A DNA stretch of 64,000 nt, from NCBI RefSeq assembly GCF_900111745.1, contig NZ_FOIJ01000021.1:1-64000 (forward strand), given 5' to 3'. This document shows, piece after piece, positions 34,880-43,764 of this stretch. Made by a program: the position numbers and the translations under genes. Source of the DNA: Stigmatella erecta (GTDB taxonomy: Bacteria; Myxococcota; Myxococcia; Myxococcales; Myxococcaceae). How positions within the stretch are numbered: the stretch's first letter is position 1; every line of letters starts with the position of its first letter. Below the pieces are notes generated by a model. That model ran no database searches, was not told the origin of the DNA, and saw only the letters and a list, made by a program, of their open reading frames with translations.

Positions 34880-35785
34880 ATGGGATACGGCAGCTACAGC
34901 TACGAAGCGCACCAGGCTCTCACCCAGGCCCGCAAGGACCTGCCCGCGCAGCAGGTGTTCCGCCAGCGGGAGTGCCACCCGAAGATGAACCCCAAGGGGG
35001 TGAAGCTGCGCGAGAGCCGCGACAGCGCGGAGCACCCGAACTCGCTGGCCGTCGTGTTCGCGCTCGATGTGTCGGGCTCCATGGGCGAAATCCCCGACCT
35101 GCTGGCGCGCCAGCACCTGCCCTCGTTCATGAAGACCCTGCTGGAGGCCGGCGTGGCCGACCCCCAGGTGATGTTCATGGCCATTGGCAACGCCTTCGCG
35201 GACCAGGCGCCGCTCCAGGTGGGCCAGTTCGAGTCCTCCGAGCAGCAGATGGACCAGTGGCTCACCCACATGTACCTGGAGGGCGGCGGGGGCGGCCTCG
35301 GCGAGACGTACGAGCTGGCGCTGTACTTCGCCGCCGAGCACACCGCGCTCGACTGCCTGGAGAAGCGCCAGAAGAAGGGCTACCTCTTCATCACCGGCGA
35401 TGAGCCCGCGTTCGAGACCGCCTCCCGCGAGCACATCCGGCGCATCATCGGGGACAGCGTGCCGGAGGACTTGCCCCTGGTGCAGGTCCTCCAGCAGGTG
35501 GAGCAGTCCTACGAGGTGTTCTTCCTCCTGCCGGACCGCAACCGGCGGACGTACTCGACGTTCTGGTTCCAGTACCTGGGCGATCGCGCCATCTGCATGG
35601 AGTCCCCGGAGGACACCTGCCTGGTGGCCGCCGGCATCGTGGCCCTGCGCGAGCGGGTGACGCCCCACCTGGAGGCCCTCGCGGACCGGCTCCGCCAGCA
35701 GAAGCTCCCCGAGACGCGCATCCAGGGCATCGTCAACACCCTGCGCCCGTGGGCCCGGCGGCTTCCGGGCGCCGCGAAGCGCTGA
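34880..35785 (+). CDS. von Willebrand factor A domain protein, copy 2
   Basis: The 301-residue protein is a clear paralogue of the vWA protein at 5236-6213. It shares SYSYEAH, RESRDSA, the MIDAS start D63-V-S-G-S-M-G, QVGQFESSE, QMDQWLTHMYLEGGGG and LFITGDEPAF. Copy 1 has Thr in place of the first MIDAS Ser. The gene follows the hybrid kinase by 11 bp, so phosphorelay control of this protein is plausible. It has no pseudokinase or PurA-like partner beside it. Confidence 0.87.
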   Translation: MGYGSYSYEAHQALTQARKDLPAQQVFRQRECHPKMNPKGVKLRESRDSAEHPNSLAVVFALDVSGSMGEIPDLLARQHLPSFMKTLLEAGVADPQVMFMAIGNAFADQAPLQVGQFESSEQQMDQWLTHMYLEGGGGGLGETYELALYFAAEHTALDCLEKRQKKGYLFITGDEPAFETASREHIRRIIGDSVPEDLPLVQVLQQVEQSYEVFFLLPDRNRRTYSTFWFQYLGDRAICMESPEDTCLVAAGIVALRERVTPHLEALADRLRQQKLPETRIQGIVNTLRPWARRLPGAAKR

Positions 35786-35795
35786 GCCTGCCTCG

Positions 35796-35827
35796 CCCGC
35801 ATCACGCCCGCATATAATGATGCGGGC
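35796..35827. terminator. Bidirectional hairpin with two alternative stems
   Basis: GCCCGCAT (35806-35813) pairs perfectly with ATGCGGGC (35820-35827) around a 6-base loop. CCCGCATCA (35796-35804) can pair with the same right arm (TGATGCGGG, 35818-35826). It sits between the stops of two convergent genes, so termination on both strands is the likely role. Confidence 0.6.
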
Positions 35828-35830
35828 CGC

Positions 35831-38800
35831 TCAGGACTTCTCGGGGGCCAAGGGCCGCACCACCGTCTCGTCGTCGAAGTCCCCCGCCTCCCCGGGCGGG
35901 GCGCTGGCCCCGGCGGCCTGGGCCCTCTCGCGGTTCAGGCGCCAGAACGCCTGGGGCGTCAGCGGCGCCTCGCCCGGCCCCGGCACCACGCGCGGCCAGA
36001 AGCCGGACTCCGTGAACCCCAGCCGCGCCACCAGTTGCCGGCCCTCCTCGGCCAGCGGCGCCGCGCCCCCGGCGTCCCCCAGCGCCTCCAGCGCCTCCGC
36101 GTAGCGCTGGAGCGCCGGCACGAGGCCGCTGAGGTTGCCCGACGCCCGGAGCCGCGCCAGCGCCTCGTCCCCGAGCGTGCGCACGCGCGCCACCGCGCCG
36201 CCCTCCAGCGCCTCCAGGTGGGCCAGGCCGCTGAGGCACAGCGCCGCGGCGTGCTCGTCCTGCGCGCCGTCGTTCGCCAGCGCCAGGCCCTGCGTGTACG
36301 CGCGCCGGGCTTCCGCGAACCGGCCCGCGACGAACTCCACATCCCCCAGGAAGGCGTGGGCGCAGGGCTGGCCGTAGCGCACCTCCTGCCGCCGCATCAC
36401 CTCGAGCGCCTGGTGAATCAGGTGCCGGGCCCGGCCAAGCTGCCCCACGTGGAACTGCTGCCGGCCGGCGAAGAGCCTCGCCACGCACTGGTACACGCCG
36501 GTGATGGCGTTGGCCTCGATGTAGGCCAGCATCTCCGTGGTGCGCTTCACCCCCTCGTCCCAGCGGCACTCCGCCTCGGCCACCACCGCCGCGTAGAAGA
36601 GCGAGGCGGCCATGCGCACGGGGTTGCCCAGCCGCAGCGCCATGCGCGAGGCGGCCGCCACGCTCTCGCGCGCCAGGCGGGACTGCCCCGCGTGCGCCCG
36701 CGCGATGGCGAGCAGCCCCTCCGAGTGCGCCTGCTCCACCACCTCGCCCAGCTCCGCCGCCAGCGCCACCGCCTCTTCGAGCACGGGCACCGCCTGGCCG
36801 AACCTCCCCGTGCTGCACAGCGCCCGGCCCACGATGTGCTTCGCCACGCAGAGCGCCGCCCGGGGCGCCTCCTGCCCGGGCGAGGCCAGGCACTGGTGGC
36901 TGAGCGCCAGCGCGCGGGCGAAGTCCCCTTGCGCGTAGTACACCCGCGCGTACGCGCTGTTCAGCAGGAGCGTCTGCGCCGGGGTGAGGCCGGGCAGCGT
37001 GCCGCAGTGCTCCAGGAACTGGAGCAGCTCCGGCCCTTGTCCCAGCAGGCAGCCCACCCGGACGCGCTCGCACAGGGCCTTCACCAGCAGCGCATCCCGC
37101 GCGGGGGTGCCCGGCAGCGTGAGGAGCAGCGTGTACGCCTTGCGCAGGTGCTGGCTGGCGGCGATGGGCTCCAGGAGCCGCTCCGCCTCCAGCCCCGCCT
37201 CCACGTAGGTGCTGGCCGCCCGCATCGTCTCCCCGGCCTTCTCCCAGTGCGGCCCCAGCGTCGCGGGGGGCGCATGGCGCAGCCGCAGCCGCTCGCCGAT
37301 GCGCCGGTGGATGTCCGCGGCGTCCTCCCGGGCCTCGTGGGCCGCGAGCCGCTCGCGCACCGTGTCGCTCGCGAACGTGCACGCATCGCCCGAGCTGGAG
37401 CACAGCCGGTGCGCCTCCGCCGCGGCGAGCGCCTCGCGCACCTCCCCGGGCGTGAACAGCCCCAGCGCCGCCACGTCCGAGCCCAGGAAGCGCCGGCCGA
37501 TGAGCGCCGCCACCCGCAGCACCCGCCGCACGGGCTCCTCCAGCGTGCGCCCCATCACCGTGGAGACGGCCTCCGGCGGCCGGTACTCGGTGCGCAGGCG
37601 CTCCGACAGGCGCAGGCGCCCCTCCGCGTCCCGCGAGAGGTACCCGCCGTGCTGCAGGTCCTGGAGGATGCGCACGCTGGCCAGCGGGTTGCCGGTGGCC
37701 AGGAACGGCACCCACTGCATCAGCGTGCGCACCACGCCCGGCGCCGCGCCGCCCACGAGCGTCACCAACAGCTGCTCGTTCTCCTCGGGGCTCAGCGGGT
37801 GGAGCGTCAGCATCCGCAGCGCGCCCCGGCTCGCCAGGGGCGGCGGGGGGCGCGCCGTGCACAAGAGCAGCACGCCCGGCGGCGGGGCCGCGGCCAGCCG
37901 GGAGAGCACCGCCAGGGTGCCCTCGTCCGGCCAGTGCACATCCTCCAGCGCCAGCACCAGCGGGTGCACGGCGCCCACCGCGGCGAGCAGGTGCGCCAGG
38001 GCCCGGCCCACGCGCTCCGGCTCCAGCCCCTGCACCAGGGCGCCCCCGCCGCCCGGCCCCTCCTGGCCGGGGAGCAGCCGGGACAGCTCCGGCACCAGCC
38101 GCCGCAGCTCCTGGGCCTCGCCCGCCAGCGCCCCGCCCGCGGCGCCCCGCACGCGCGCCCCCAGCCCGCCGCGCAGCCCCGTCATCCGCTCCACCAGCTG
38201 CCCCAGCGCCTCGCGCAGCGGGGAGTAGGGCACCAGCTCCCCGAGCTGGCGGCAGCGCCCGGAGCCCACCAGCGGACACAGGCCCCCCTCCGGGCGCAGC
38301 AGCACCTCGGACAGGAGCCGGCTCTTGCCCAGCCCCGCCTCGCCCACCAGCATGAGCGCGCGGCCCTGGTGCGCGGCGGTGGCCTCCAGCGCCTCCTGCA
38401 GCAGCGTCCGCTCGCGCTGGCGCCCCACGAAGGGCACCTCCGCCTCCAGGTGCGCCGGTACCGGCGAGGCCACGGGCTCCCGGTGCCGCACCCGCCCGTT
38501 GAGCAGGTCGAAGTACACGGCCTGCAGCCGGATGGCCAGGCGCGCCGCGCCGCCGAAGCGCTGCTCCGGCCCGGGCTCCAGCAGCGAGCGCACCAGCGCC
38601 GCCACCGCCGGGGGCACCCGCGGGCAGGCCTCCTCCAGGGGCGTCATCGCGCCCGCGCGCTTGAGCCGGCCCAGCTCCGCGTACGGCGTGCCGCCGGGAA
38701 ACGGCTGGCGCAGCGAGAGCATCTCGTAGAGCAGCGTGCCCAGCGCGTACAGGTCCACCTTCTCGCTGAAGCGGTCCTCCGCGCCGAAGAAGCACTCGGG

Positions 38801-39388
38801 CGCCAGGTACGAGAGCGTGCCCGCCACGGGGCCGCCCCGCGGCGAGAGGAAGCCGCCGGACAGCCGCGCCAGGCCGAAGTCCAGCACCTTCACCTGGGGC
38901 TCCACCGCGTCGGTGATGATGATGTTGGCGGGCTTCAGGTCCAGGTGCAGCACCTTGGCCTCGTGGCACCAGGCGAGCGCCTCGGCGATGCGGCGCGCGA
39001 GCTGGAGCGCCTCCAGCGCCTCCAGGGGCCCGCGCCGCTGGAGGTACTGGCCCAGCACCTCGCCCGGCACCAGCTCCATCACCAGGTACAGCCGCCCATC
39101 CTCCAGGAAGCCGTAGCCGAGCACCTCCACCAGGGCAGGGTGGCGCAGGCGCGTGAGCGCCTCGATTTCATTCTGCTGCCAGACGAGCTCCTGCGCGGTG
39201 ATGGAGCGCGCCGAGTGCTTGCTGACCTTGATGGCCACGGGCCGCTGGGCGCCGTCGCGCGCCCGGTGCACCACCCCGAAGCCGCCGCAGCTCAGCACGT
39301 CCTCGATGACGTAGCCGCCCACGGTGCTCCCGGGCACCAACGCGGCGGGGACGCCCGGGGCGTCCTTCTCCAGAACAGGGGAAACCAT
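35831..39388 (-). CDS. Ser/Thr kinase fused to AAA ATPase and TPR-like repeats
   Basis: The 1185-residue protein starts with a Hanks-type kinase (about 25-300; K54 in VAIKVSKHS, catalytic loop VLHLDLKPANIII with H148-L-D150, VLDFGLARL with D170). A STAND/MalT-like AAA ATPase follows, with Walker A K355 (GEAGLGKSRLL) and LVLALEDVHWPD. A long helical TPR-like region runs from about residue 700 to the end. The HRD Arg is Leu, as in kinases that do not need activation-loop phosphorylation. Such kinase-ATPase-TPR fusions are a myxobacterial expansion. It lies 60 bp downstream of the RedF-like gene on the same strand and may be in the same transcription unit. Its overlapping long antisense and alternative frames are shadows. 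Confidence 0.92.
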   Translation of the reverse strand: MVSPVLEKDAPGVPAALVPGSTVGGYVIEDVLSCGGFGVVHRARDGAQRPVAIKVSKHSARSITAQELVWQQNEIEALTRLRHPALVEVLGYGFLEDGRLYLVMELVPGEVLGQYLQRRGPLEALEALQLARRIAEALAWCHEAKVLHLDLKPANIIITDAVEPQVKVLDFGLARLSGGFLSPRGGPVAGTLSYLAPECFFGAEDRFSEKVDLYALGTLLYEMLSLRQPFPGGTPYAELGRLKRAGAMTPLEEACPRVPPAVAALVRSLLEPGPEQRFGGAARLAIRLQAVYFDLLNGRVRHREPVASPVPAHLEAEVPFVGRQRERTLLQEALEATAAHQGRALMLVGEAGLGKSRLLSEVLLRPEGGLCPLVGSGRCRQLGELVPYSPLREALGQLVERMTGLRGGLGARVRGAAGGALAGEAQELRRLVPELSRLLPGQEGPGGGGALVQGLEPERVGRALAHLLAAVGAVHPLVLALEDVHWPDEGTLAVLSRLAAAPPPGVLLLCTARPPPPLASRGALRMLTLHPLSPEENEQLLVTLVGGAAPGVVRTLMQWVPFLATGNPLASVRILQDLQHGGYLSRDAEGRLRLSERLRTEYRPPEAVSTVMGRTLEEPVRRVLRVAALIGRRFLGSDVAALGLFTPGEVREALAAAEAHRLCSSSGDACTFASDTVRERLAAHEAREDAADIHRRIGERLRLRHAPPATLGPHWEKAGETMRAASTYVEAGLEAERLLEPIAASQHLRKAYTLLLTLPGTPARDALLVKALCERVRVGCLLGQGPELLQFLEHCGTLPGLTPAQTLLLNSAYARVYYAQGDFARALALSHQCLASPGQEAPRAALCVAKHIVGRALCSTGRFGQAVPVLEEAVALAAELGEVVEQAHSEGLLAIARAHAGQSRLARESVAAASRMALRLGNPVRMAASLFYAAVVAEAECRWDEGVKRTTEMLAYIEANAITGVYQCVARLFAGRQQFHVGQLGRARHLIHQALEVMRRQEVRYGQPCAHAFLGDVEFVAGRFAEARRAYTQGLALANDGAQDEHAAALCLSGLAHLEALEGGAVARVRTLGDEALARLRASGNLSGLVPALQRYAEALEALGDAGGAAPLAEEGRQLVARLGFTESGFWPRVVPGPGEAPLTPQAFWRLNRERAQAAGASAPPGEAGDFDDETVVRPLAPEKS

Positions 39389-39448
39389 CGGCTCGGCGGG
39401 GCCCCAGAATGCCAGGGAATGCCCCCGGGAGCACCCCCACCCCGGAAA

Positions 39449-39823
39449 TCACGCGGACGGGAGGGACAGCAGGCGGCACAGGCACGCCAGCAGCTCGTCG
39501 AAGTGCGTGCCCTTCTGGAAGACGGCATCCACCGCGTGGCACAGCGCCTCCTCGTTCAGCCACCCGGTGACGAGCACCAGCTTGGCGCCGGGCAGCTGGC
39601 CGCGCACCAGCGGAATGAGGCTGCGCCCATCCCCGTCCCCCAGCCGCGAGTCCAGCAGCACCGCGTCATACCGCGGCGCGTCGTTGAGCAGCCGGGTGGC
39701 CAGCGCGCACGAGTCGGCGGTGACGACGGTGAAGCCCTCGTCCTCCAGCAGCATCGCGAGGGTCATCCGGTTGCCCGGGTCATCCTCCACCAGCAGCAGC
39801 CGGTGTGAGCGCCCCGGCGTCAT
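39449..39823 (-). CDS. redF: Single-domain response regulator (RedF-like)
   Basis: The 124-residue protein is a receiver domain only: acidic pocket (VEDD), phospho-acceptor D58 (AVLLDSRLGDGDG), Thr of LVLVTGW and a Lys near QKGTHF. I start it at ATG 39821-39823; the longer frame overlaps RedE sequence. In Myxococcus xanthus, RedF is a stand-alone receiver acted on by RedE and RedC that controls the timing of development. Gene order (RedC, RedD, RedE, RedF) and domain content match here. Confidence 0.75.
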   Translation of the reverse strand: MTPGRSHRLLLVEDDPGNRMTLAMLLEDEGFTVVTADSCALATRLLNDAPRYDAVLLDSRLGDGDGRSLIPLVRGQLPGAKLVLVTGWLNEEALCHAVDAVFQKGTHFDELLACLCRLLSLPSA

Positions 39824-39842
39824 GACGTCATGCCCATCGCCC

Positions 39843-40538
39843 TCAGGGACCTCCGAGCGGAAAGTGCACCCGGACGCGGGTGCCGGACGGCTCGCCAGGC
39901 ACCAGCTCCACCCAGCCCTGGCTGCGCAGGGCCAGCCGCTGGACGATGCACAGCCCCACCCCGGCATGGCCGGGCTTGGTCGTCATGAAGGGCTCGAACA
40001 CCTGGGCCTGGTGCTCCGGGGCGATGCCCCCGCCCGTGTCGCCCACCTCCAGGGTGACGCGCCCGTCCTGCTCCCACGTGCGCACGCTCAGCGCGCCGCC
40101 TTGGGGCAGGGCCTCCAGGGCGTTCTCCAGCAGGCACCGGGTGAGCAGCGCCAGGTCCTCCGCGTCCGCCTCCACGGGCGTCTGGTCCGCGCACGAGCGC
40201 TCGGTGCGCACGCTCACCGGCACCCGCACCTGGGTGAAGGCCTGGTCCACCGCCTCGCGCAGCAGCGTGCGCCCCGGGGGCCCTTCGCCCGCGGAGGGGC
40301 CCCGGCGCGCGAGCAGCTCCTCGGCGGAGGCCAGCTCCCGGTCGATGAGCTGGAAGAAGGCCTCCACGCGCGGATCGGCCGTCCACAGCTCCGTCTTCTG
40401 CGCCTTGCGCATGAGGTAGTAGGAGGCATTGCGGATGCTGGAGAAGCGGTTGCGCAGGTTGTGGCGAAGCACGGAGGTGACGACCTCGGCCACCACCGCG
40501 CGCTCATGGCCCCGCAGCCCTTGCGTGTGCTCGTCCAC
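39843..40538 (-). CDS. redE: Soluble histidine kinase (RedE-like)
   Basis: The 231-residue protein has an unusual dimerisation helix beginning at residue 18 with H26 (VLRHNLRNRFSSIRNA). The ATPase domain has an N box (LLENALEALPQGG), G1 (VGDTGGGIAP) and G2 (GHAGVGLCIV). There is no sensor domain or membrane segment, as described for RedE of M. xanthus, which takes phosphate from a receiver partner rather than sensing a signal itself. It starts one base from the RedD stop and is 19 bp from RedF. Confidence 0.78.
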   Translation of the reverse strand: MDEHTQGLRGHERAVVAEVVTSVLRHNLRNRFSSIRNASYYLMRKAQKTELWTADPRVEAFFQLIDRELASAEELLARRGPSAGEGPPGRTLLREAVDQAFTQVRVPVSVRTERSCADQTPVEADAEDLALLTRCLLENALEALPQGGALSVRTWEQDGRVTLEVGDTGGGIAPEHQAQVFEPFMTTKPGHAGVGLCIVQRLALRSQGWVELVPGEPSGTRVRVHFPLGGP

Positions 40539-40539
40539 G

Positions 40540-41280
40540 TCAGCTCCCTCCCCACGGCCGGCCGCGGGTCCGCGCGATGGCCTGGGCCAGCTCGCGCACG
40601 GAGATGGGCTTGCGCATGCAGGCCACGTCTCCGAGCGCGGCCACCTCCCGCATCATCTGCGGCACATCGTGTCCCGAGACGGCGATGACGCCCATCTCCA
40701 GCCCCGTGCCGCGCACCCGCTCCACCATCTCCGCGCCCGTCATGCCCGGCATCACCAGGTCCACCACGCAGACATCGAAGCGCCCCGAGCGCACGCGCTC
40801 CAGCGCCGCGTCCCCGTCATAGACGGCGTGCGCGCTCACCCCGCACAGGCGCAAGCCCTCCACGGTGGCCTCCGCCACCTCCTGCGTGTCATCCACCACC
40901 AGCACCCCGGGGGCCCGCGCCGCGCGCCGCAGCGTGCCCAGCAGGTGCTCCACGTCGAAGGGCTTGGGCAGCACGGTGAAGGCGCCCTCGGCGAGCGCGT
41001 CGTTGATGAGGCTCTCCTGGGCGAAGGCCGTCATCAGCACCACGGGCAGCCCGGGGTGCTCGCGCCGCAAGTGGCGGTGCAGCTCCACGCCGTGCAACCC
41101 GGGCATGCGGATGTCCGTGAGCACCACGTCCACGGGCCGCTCGCGCACCACGCGCAGGGCCTCCTCGCCGCTGGAGGCCTCCAGCACCTGGTGCCCCTCG
41201 AGCTCCAGGTTGGCCGCCAGGGTGATTCGCAGGGACTCCTCGTCGTCCACCACCAGGATGCTCGCCGCGCTCACGTCCAT
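40540..41280 (-). CDS. redD: Double-receiver response regulator (RedD-like)
   Basis: The 246-residue protein consists of two receiver domains in tandem. Receiver 1 has D56 (VVLTDIRMPGLHG) and receiver 2 has D174 (VCVVDLVMPGMTG). There is no output domain. This is the architecture of RedD, an intermediate in the RedC-RedD-RedE-RedF system. Gaps are 6 bp to the RedC gene and 1 bp to the RedE gene. Confidence 0.8.
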   Translation of the reverse strand: MDVSAASILVVDDEESLRITLAANLELEGHQVLEASSGEEALRVVRERPVDVVLTDIRMPGLHGVELHRHLRREHPGLPVVLMTAFAQESLINDALAEGAFTVLPKPFDVEHLLGTLRRAARAPGVLVVDDTQEVAEATVEGLRLCGVSAHAVYDGDAALERVRSGRFDVCVVDLVMPGMTGAEMVERVRGTGLEMGVIAVSGHDVPQMMREVAALGDVACMRKPISVRELAQAIARTRGRPWGGS

Positions 41281-41286
41281 CCCCCC

Positions 41287-42702
41287 TCAGGCGGCCTGGG
41301 CCGCCACCACCGGCAACTGGATGATGAACTCGCTGCCCTGCCCCCGCTCGCTCGCCACGTGCAGGCTTCCCCCGTGCCGCTCCACCCGGCTGGCCACGAT
41401 GGCCAGCCCCAGCCCCGTGCCCTTGGCCTTGGTGGTGAACAGCGGCTCGAAGATGTGCGGCAGCACGTGGGTGGGAATCCCCTCCCCGTTGTCCACCACG
41501 CGCACGCACAGCGTGCCGCCCTCCCCGCCCTCGGCGCGCACCACCACCTGCCCGGGCCGGTCGGCCGGAATGGCCTCCACCGCGTTCTGCACCAGGTTGA
41601 TGAGCACCTGGCGGAACTGCTCCCGGTCCAGCATCGGCACGGGCAACTGCTCGGGAACCTGATTGAGGACGCGCACGGACTCCCGGGGTGGTACCACACC
41701 CACGGCCTCCTCCACCAATGGCCTCAAGGGGCAGGGCTGGAGGCTCAGCGGGCGCTCGCGCGCGAAGTCCAGCAAGTCCGAGATGATGCGCGCGCAGTTG
41801 CCCAGCTCCCGGTCCATCAGCCCCAAGAGCTGCGGCACGCGCGCATCGCCCACCGCCTGCTCGGGCTTGGCCAGGCGCTTGGCCAGGTAGGAGTGCGCGT
41901 TGCGCACCGCGGCCAGGGGGTTGCGCAGCTCGTGGCCCACGCTGGCGGCCAGCTGCCCCACCGCGGCCAGCTTGCCCACCCGCACCGCCTGCTCCTGCGC
42001 CGCGCGCAGCTCCTGGAGCGCCTGGTCCAGCGCCAGCGACTTCTCGTGCTCGCGCTCCGTGGCCAGCTCCGCGGCCGCCTGGCGCTCGGCGCTCTGCCAC
42101 ATCTCCCGCCGCCCGCCCACACACGAGCGGATGAGCACCCAGTCAATGAAGGCCACCCACACCGCGTGCTCCAGGAAGCGCCACTCCTGGCGGTTGGCCA
42201 CCCCGTAGATGGACTCGGGCCAGAACAGGCCGCGCAGCAGGTGGTCCACCACCACCACGCCCGTGGCGCTCAGCAGCACGGGCCAGTCCCGGTAGAAGGC
42301 CAGGAAGGCCAGCGAGCCGAAGATGTGGAAGTGCGTCTCGATGCGGCCCCCCGTCAGGTGGATGAGCAGCGAGGACCAGAGCAGCTGGGAGATGGCCACC
42401 ACGTGCCGGGTGAGCACCGAGCCGGGGCGCAGCCACACCAGGCAGATGGGAAACGCGCTGAGCGCCGCGCCGAGGAACACCGCCGCGTACACGTGCACGT
42501 GCAGCTCGCGCGAGCGCCCCGCCCACCCGTACGGCGAGACGAAGAGCGCCAGCACGATGGCCACCACCCACTGCCCGGCCAGCAGCCCCGCGAAGAGCCG
42601 GTCCACCCACCGCCACACCTCCTGCTGGTGCTGGGCGAAGAGCCGGACGGTGCGCGCCTCCAGCCGCGGCTCCGGCGGGGGTACCCCCTGCACGGCGCTC
42701 AT
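41287..42702 (-). CDS. redC: Membrane histidine kinase (RedC-like)
   Basis: The 471-residue protein has five or six N-terminal hydrophobic segments (about 38-190; VVAIVLALFVSPYGW and HFHIFGSLAFLAFYRDWPVL among them). A coiled coil leads to a HisKA domain with H257 (ASVGHELRNPLAAVRNA). The ATPase domain has N box LVQNAVEAIP and G2 GKGTGLGLAIV-like sequence (KGTGLGLAI). I start it at ATG 42700-42702, overlapping the RedB stop by four bases. RedC is the membrane kinase of the Red system that restrains developmental progression. Confidence 0.8.
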   Translation of the reverse strand: MSAVQGVPPPEPRLEARTVRLFAQHQQEVWRWVDRLFAGLLAGQWVVAIVLALFVSPYGWAGRSRELHVHVYAAVFLGAALSAFPICLVWLRPGSVLTRHVVAISQLLWSSLLIHLTGGRIETHFHIFGSLAFLAFYRDWPVLLSATGVVVVDHLLRGLFWPESIYGVANRQEWRFLEHAVWVAFIDWVLIRSCVGGRREMWQSAERQAAAELATEREHEKSLALDQALQELRAAQEQAVRVGKLAAVGQLAASVGHELRNPLAAVRNAHSYLAKRLAKPEQAVGDARVPQLLGLMDRELGNCARIISDLLDFARERPLSLQPCPLRPLVEEAVGVVPPRESVRVLNQVPEQLPVPMLDREQFRQVLINLVQNAVEAIPADRPGQVVVRAEGGEGGTLCVRVVDNGEGIPTHVLPHIFEPLFTTKAKGTGLGLAIVASRVERHGGSLHVASERGQGSEFIIQLPVVAAQAA

Positions 42703-43331
42703 GGCGTGGGGCCTCCGGCGACGAGCGGCGCGGCATCCTCCAGGGCACAGCCGTAGACGGGGTGCCGCTCCCGGCCCGCTTCCTCGCGCAGCAGCGCCTC
42801 GACGGCGGCCCGGCCGGCGTTGTGGCCCTCGTGGCCCCGCGAGCCGGTGATGCCGCCGCTGAAGCGCAGGCGCCCGGCCGCATCGAAGAGCACCACGTGG
42901 CCCGAGGTGGTGGCCCCGAAGCGCTGGGCCTCCACGCCCCCTGCGTCCTTGTGCACGGTGACGCCGGGGATGGCCGCGGCGCGCTGCCACAGCGCGCCCT
43001 GCTCCCACTCGGCCTCCGCGCGCTCGGGGCGCAGGAAGAGCACGTGCGCGTCCGCGCGCCCGCCCGCGTGCGCCATCACCGCCTCCAGCTCCGCCAGGCT
43101 CGCGCGGGTGCACGGGCACATCGGGTGCGCCAGCATCACCAGCAGGAAGCGGCCCGGCGCGGCGCGCAGCGCGCTGGCCTCGGGAAGGCGCGAAGGCGTC
43201 TCGGCCAGGGGCCCCGCGGTGTTCGAGTAGCGCGCCAGCGCCGTCATCCCGCCCAGCACCGCCCCGCCCCACGCCACGCCCAGCACGGCGAGCACCCACC
43301 GCGTGCGCGCCGGAGCCCTTCCCCGCTCCAT
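42699..43331 (-). CDS. redB: Membrane-anchored thioredoxin-like protein (RedB-like)
   Basis: The 210-residue protein has an N-terminal anchor (VLAVLGVAWGGAVLGGMTAL) and a thioredoxin-like fold with the active-site stretch HPMCPCTRASL (CPC). It probably acts in the periplasm on thiols. It lies inside the red-like operon, overlapping redC by four bases and starting one base after the receiver gene. This suggests redox input to the RedC sensor. The name RedB is a position-based assignment. Confidence 0.6.
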   Translation of the reverse strand: MERGRAPARTRWVLAVLGVAWGGAVLGGMTALARYSNTAGPLAETPSRLPEASALRAAPGRFLLVMLAHPMCPCTRASLAELEAVMAHAGGRADAHVLFLRPERAEAEWEQGALWQRAAAIPGVTVHKDAGGVEAQRFGATTSGHVVLFDAAGRLRFSGGITGSRGHEGHNAGRAAVEALLREEAGRERHPVYGCALEDAAPLVAGGPTP

Positions 43332-43332
43332 T

Positions 43333-43764
43333 TCACAGCACCCGCTTCCAGGCGCCCAGCTCGTTCGACAGCGAGCTCATCATCCGCTTGAGCCGCGAGG
43401 ACTCCGCGGCGCGGTGGATCAGCTCCACGAGCTGCGAGGGCTGGTAGGGCTTGATGAGCAGGTAGTAGAGCCCCTGCGCGTCATACTTGTCGCGCTTCTC
43501 CAGGTACTCGCGGTGGCCGGTGACGAGCACGCCCGACAGGTGCGGCTGGGCGGTGGTGGCCTCGCGCAACAGCTGGATGCCGTTGCGGCCCGGCATGTTG
43601 AAGTCCGTGCACAGCACGTCGAACGTGTGCTGCGAGAGCAGCTTCATCGCCGCGTCCGCGTTCGTGGCCGTCATGACCCGGAAATCCTCGGAGAGAATGG
43701 CGGCCGCGGTGACGAGGACCGGGTACTCGTCATCCACCACCAGGACATTGAGCCGCTCGTTCAT
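43333..43764 (-). CDS. Response regulator, first gene of the red-like operon
   Basis: The 143-residue protein is a receiver domain with acidic pocket (VVDDEYP), phospho-acceptor D54 (VLCTDFNMPGRNG), VLVTGH and a Lys in LIKPYQPSQL, then a short helical tail. It may correspond to RedA by position, but I cannot confirm that. The 327-bp region upstream (43765-44091) should hold the operon promoter. Confidence 0.85.
   Translation of the reverse strand: MNERLNVLVVDDEYPVLVTAAAILSEDFRVMTATNADAAMKLLSQHTFDVLCTDFNMPGRNGIQLLREATTAQPHLSGVLVTGHREYLEKRDKYDAQGLYYLLIKPYQPSQLVELIHRAAESSRLKRMMSSLSNELGAWKRVL

Noticed and set aside
35802-38969. Alternative minus-strand frame of 1055 codons
   Set aside because: Gly/Ala/Arg-rich frame with no domains. 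It overlaps the kinase-AAA-TPR gene in another frame.
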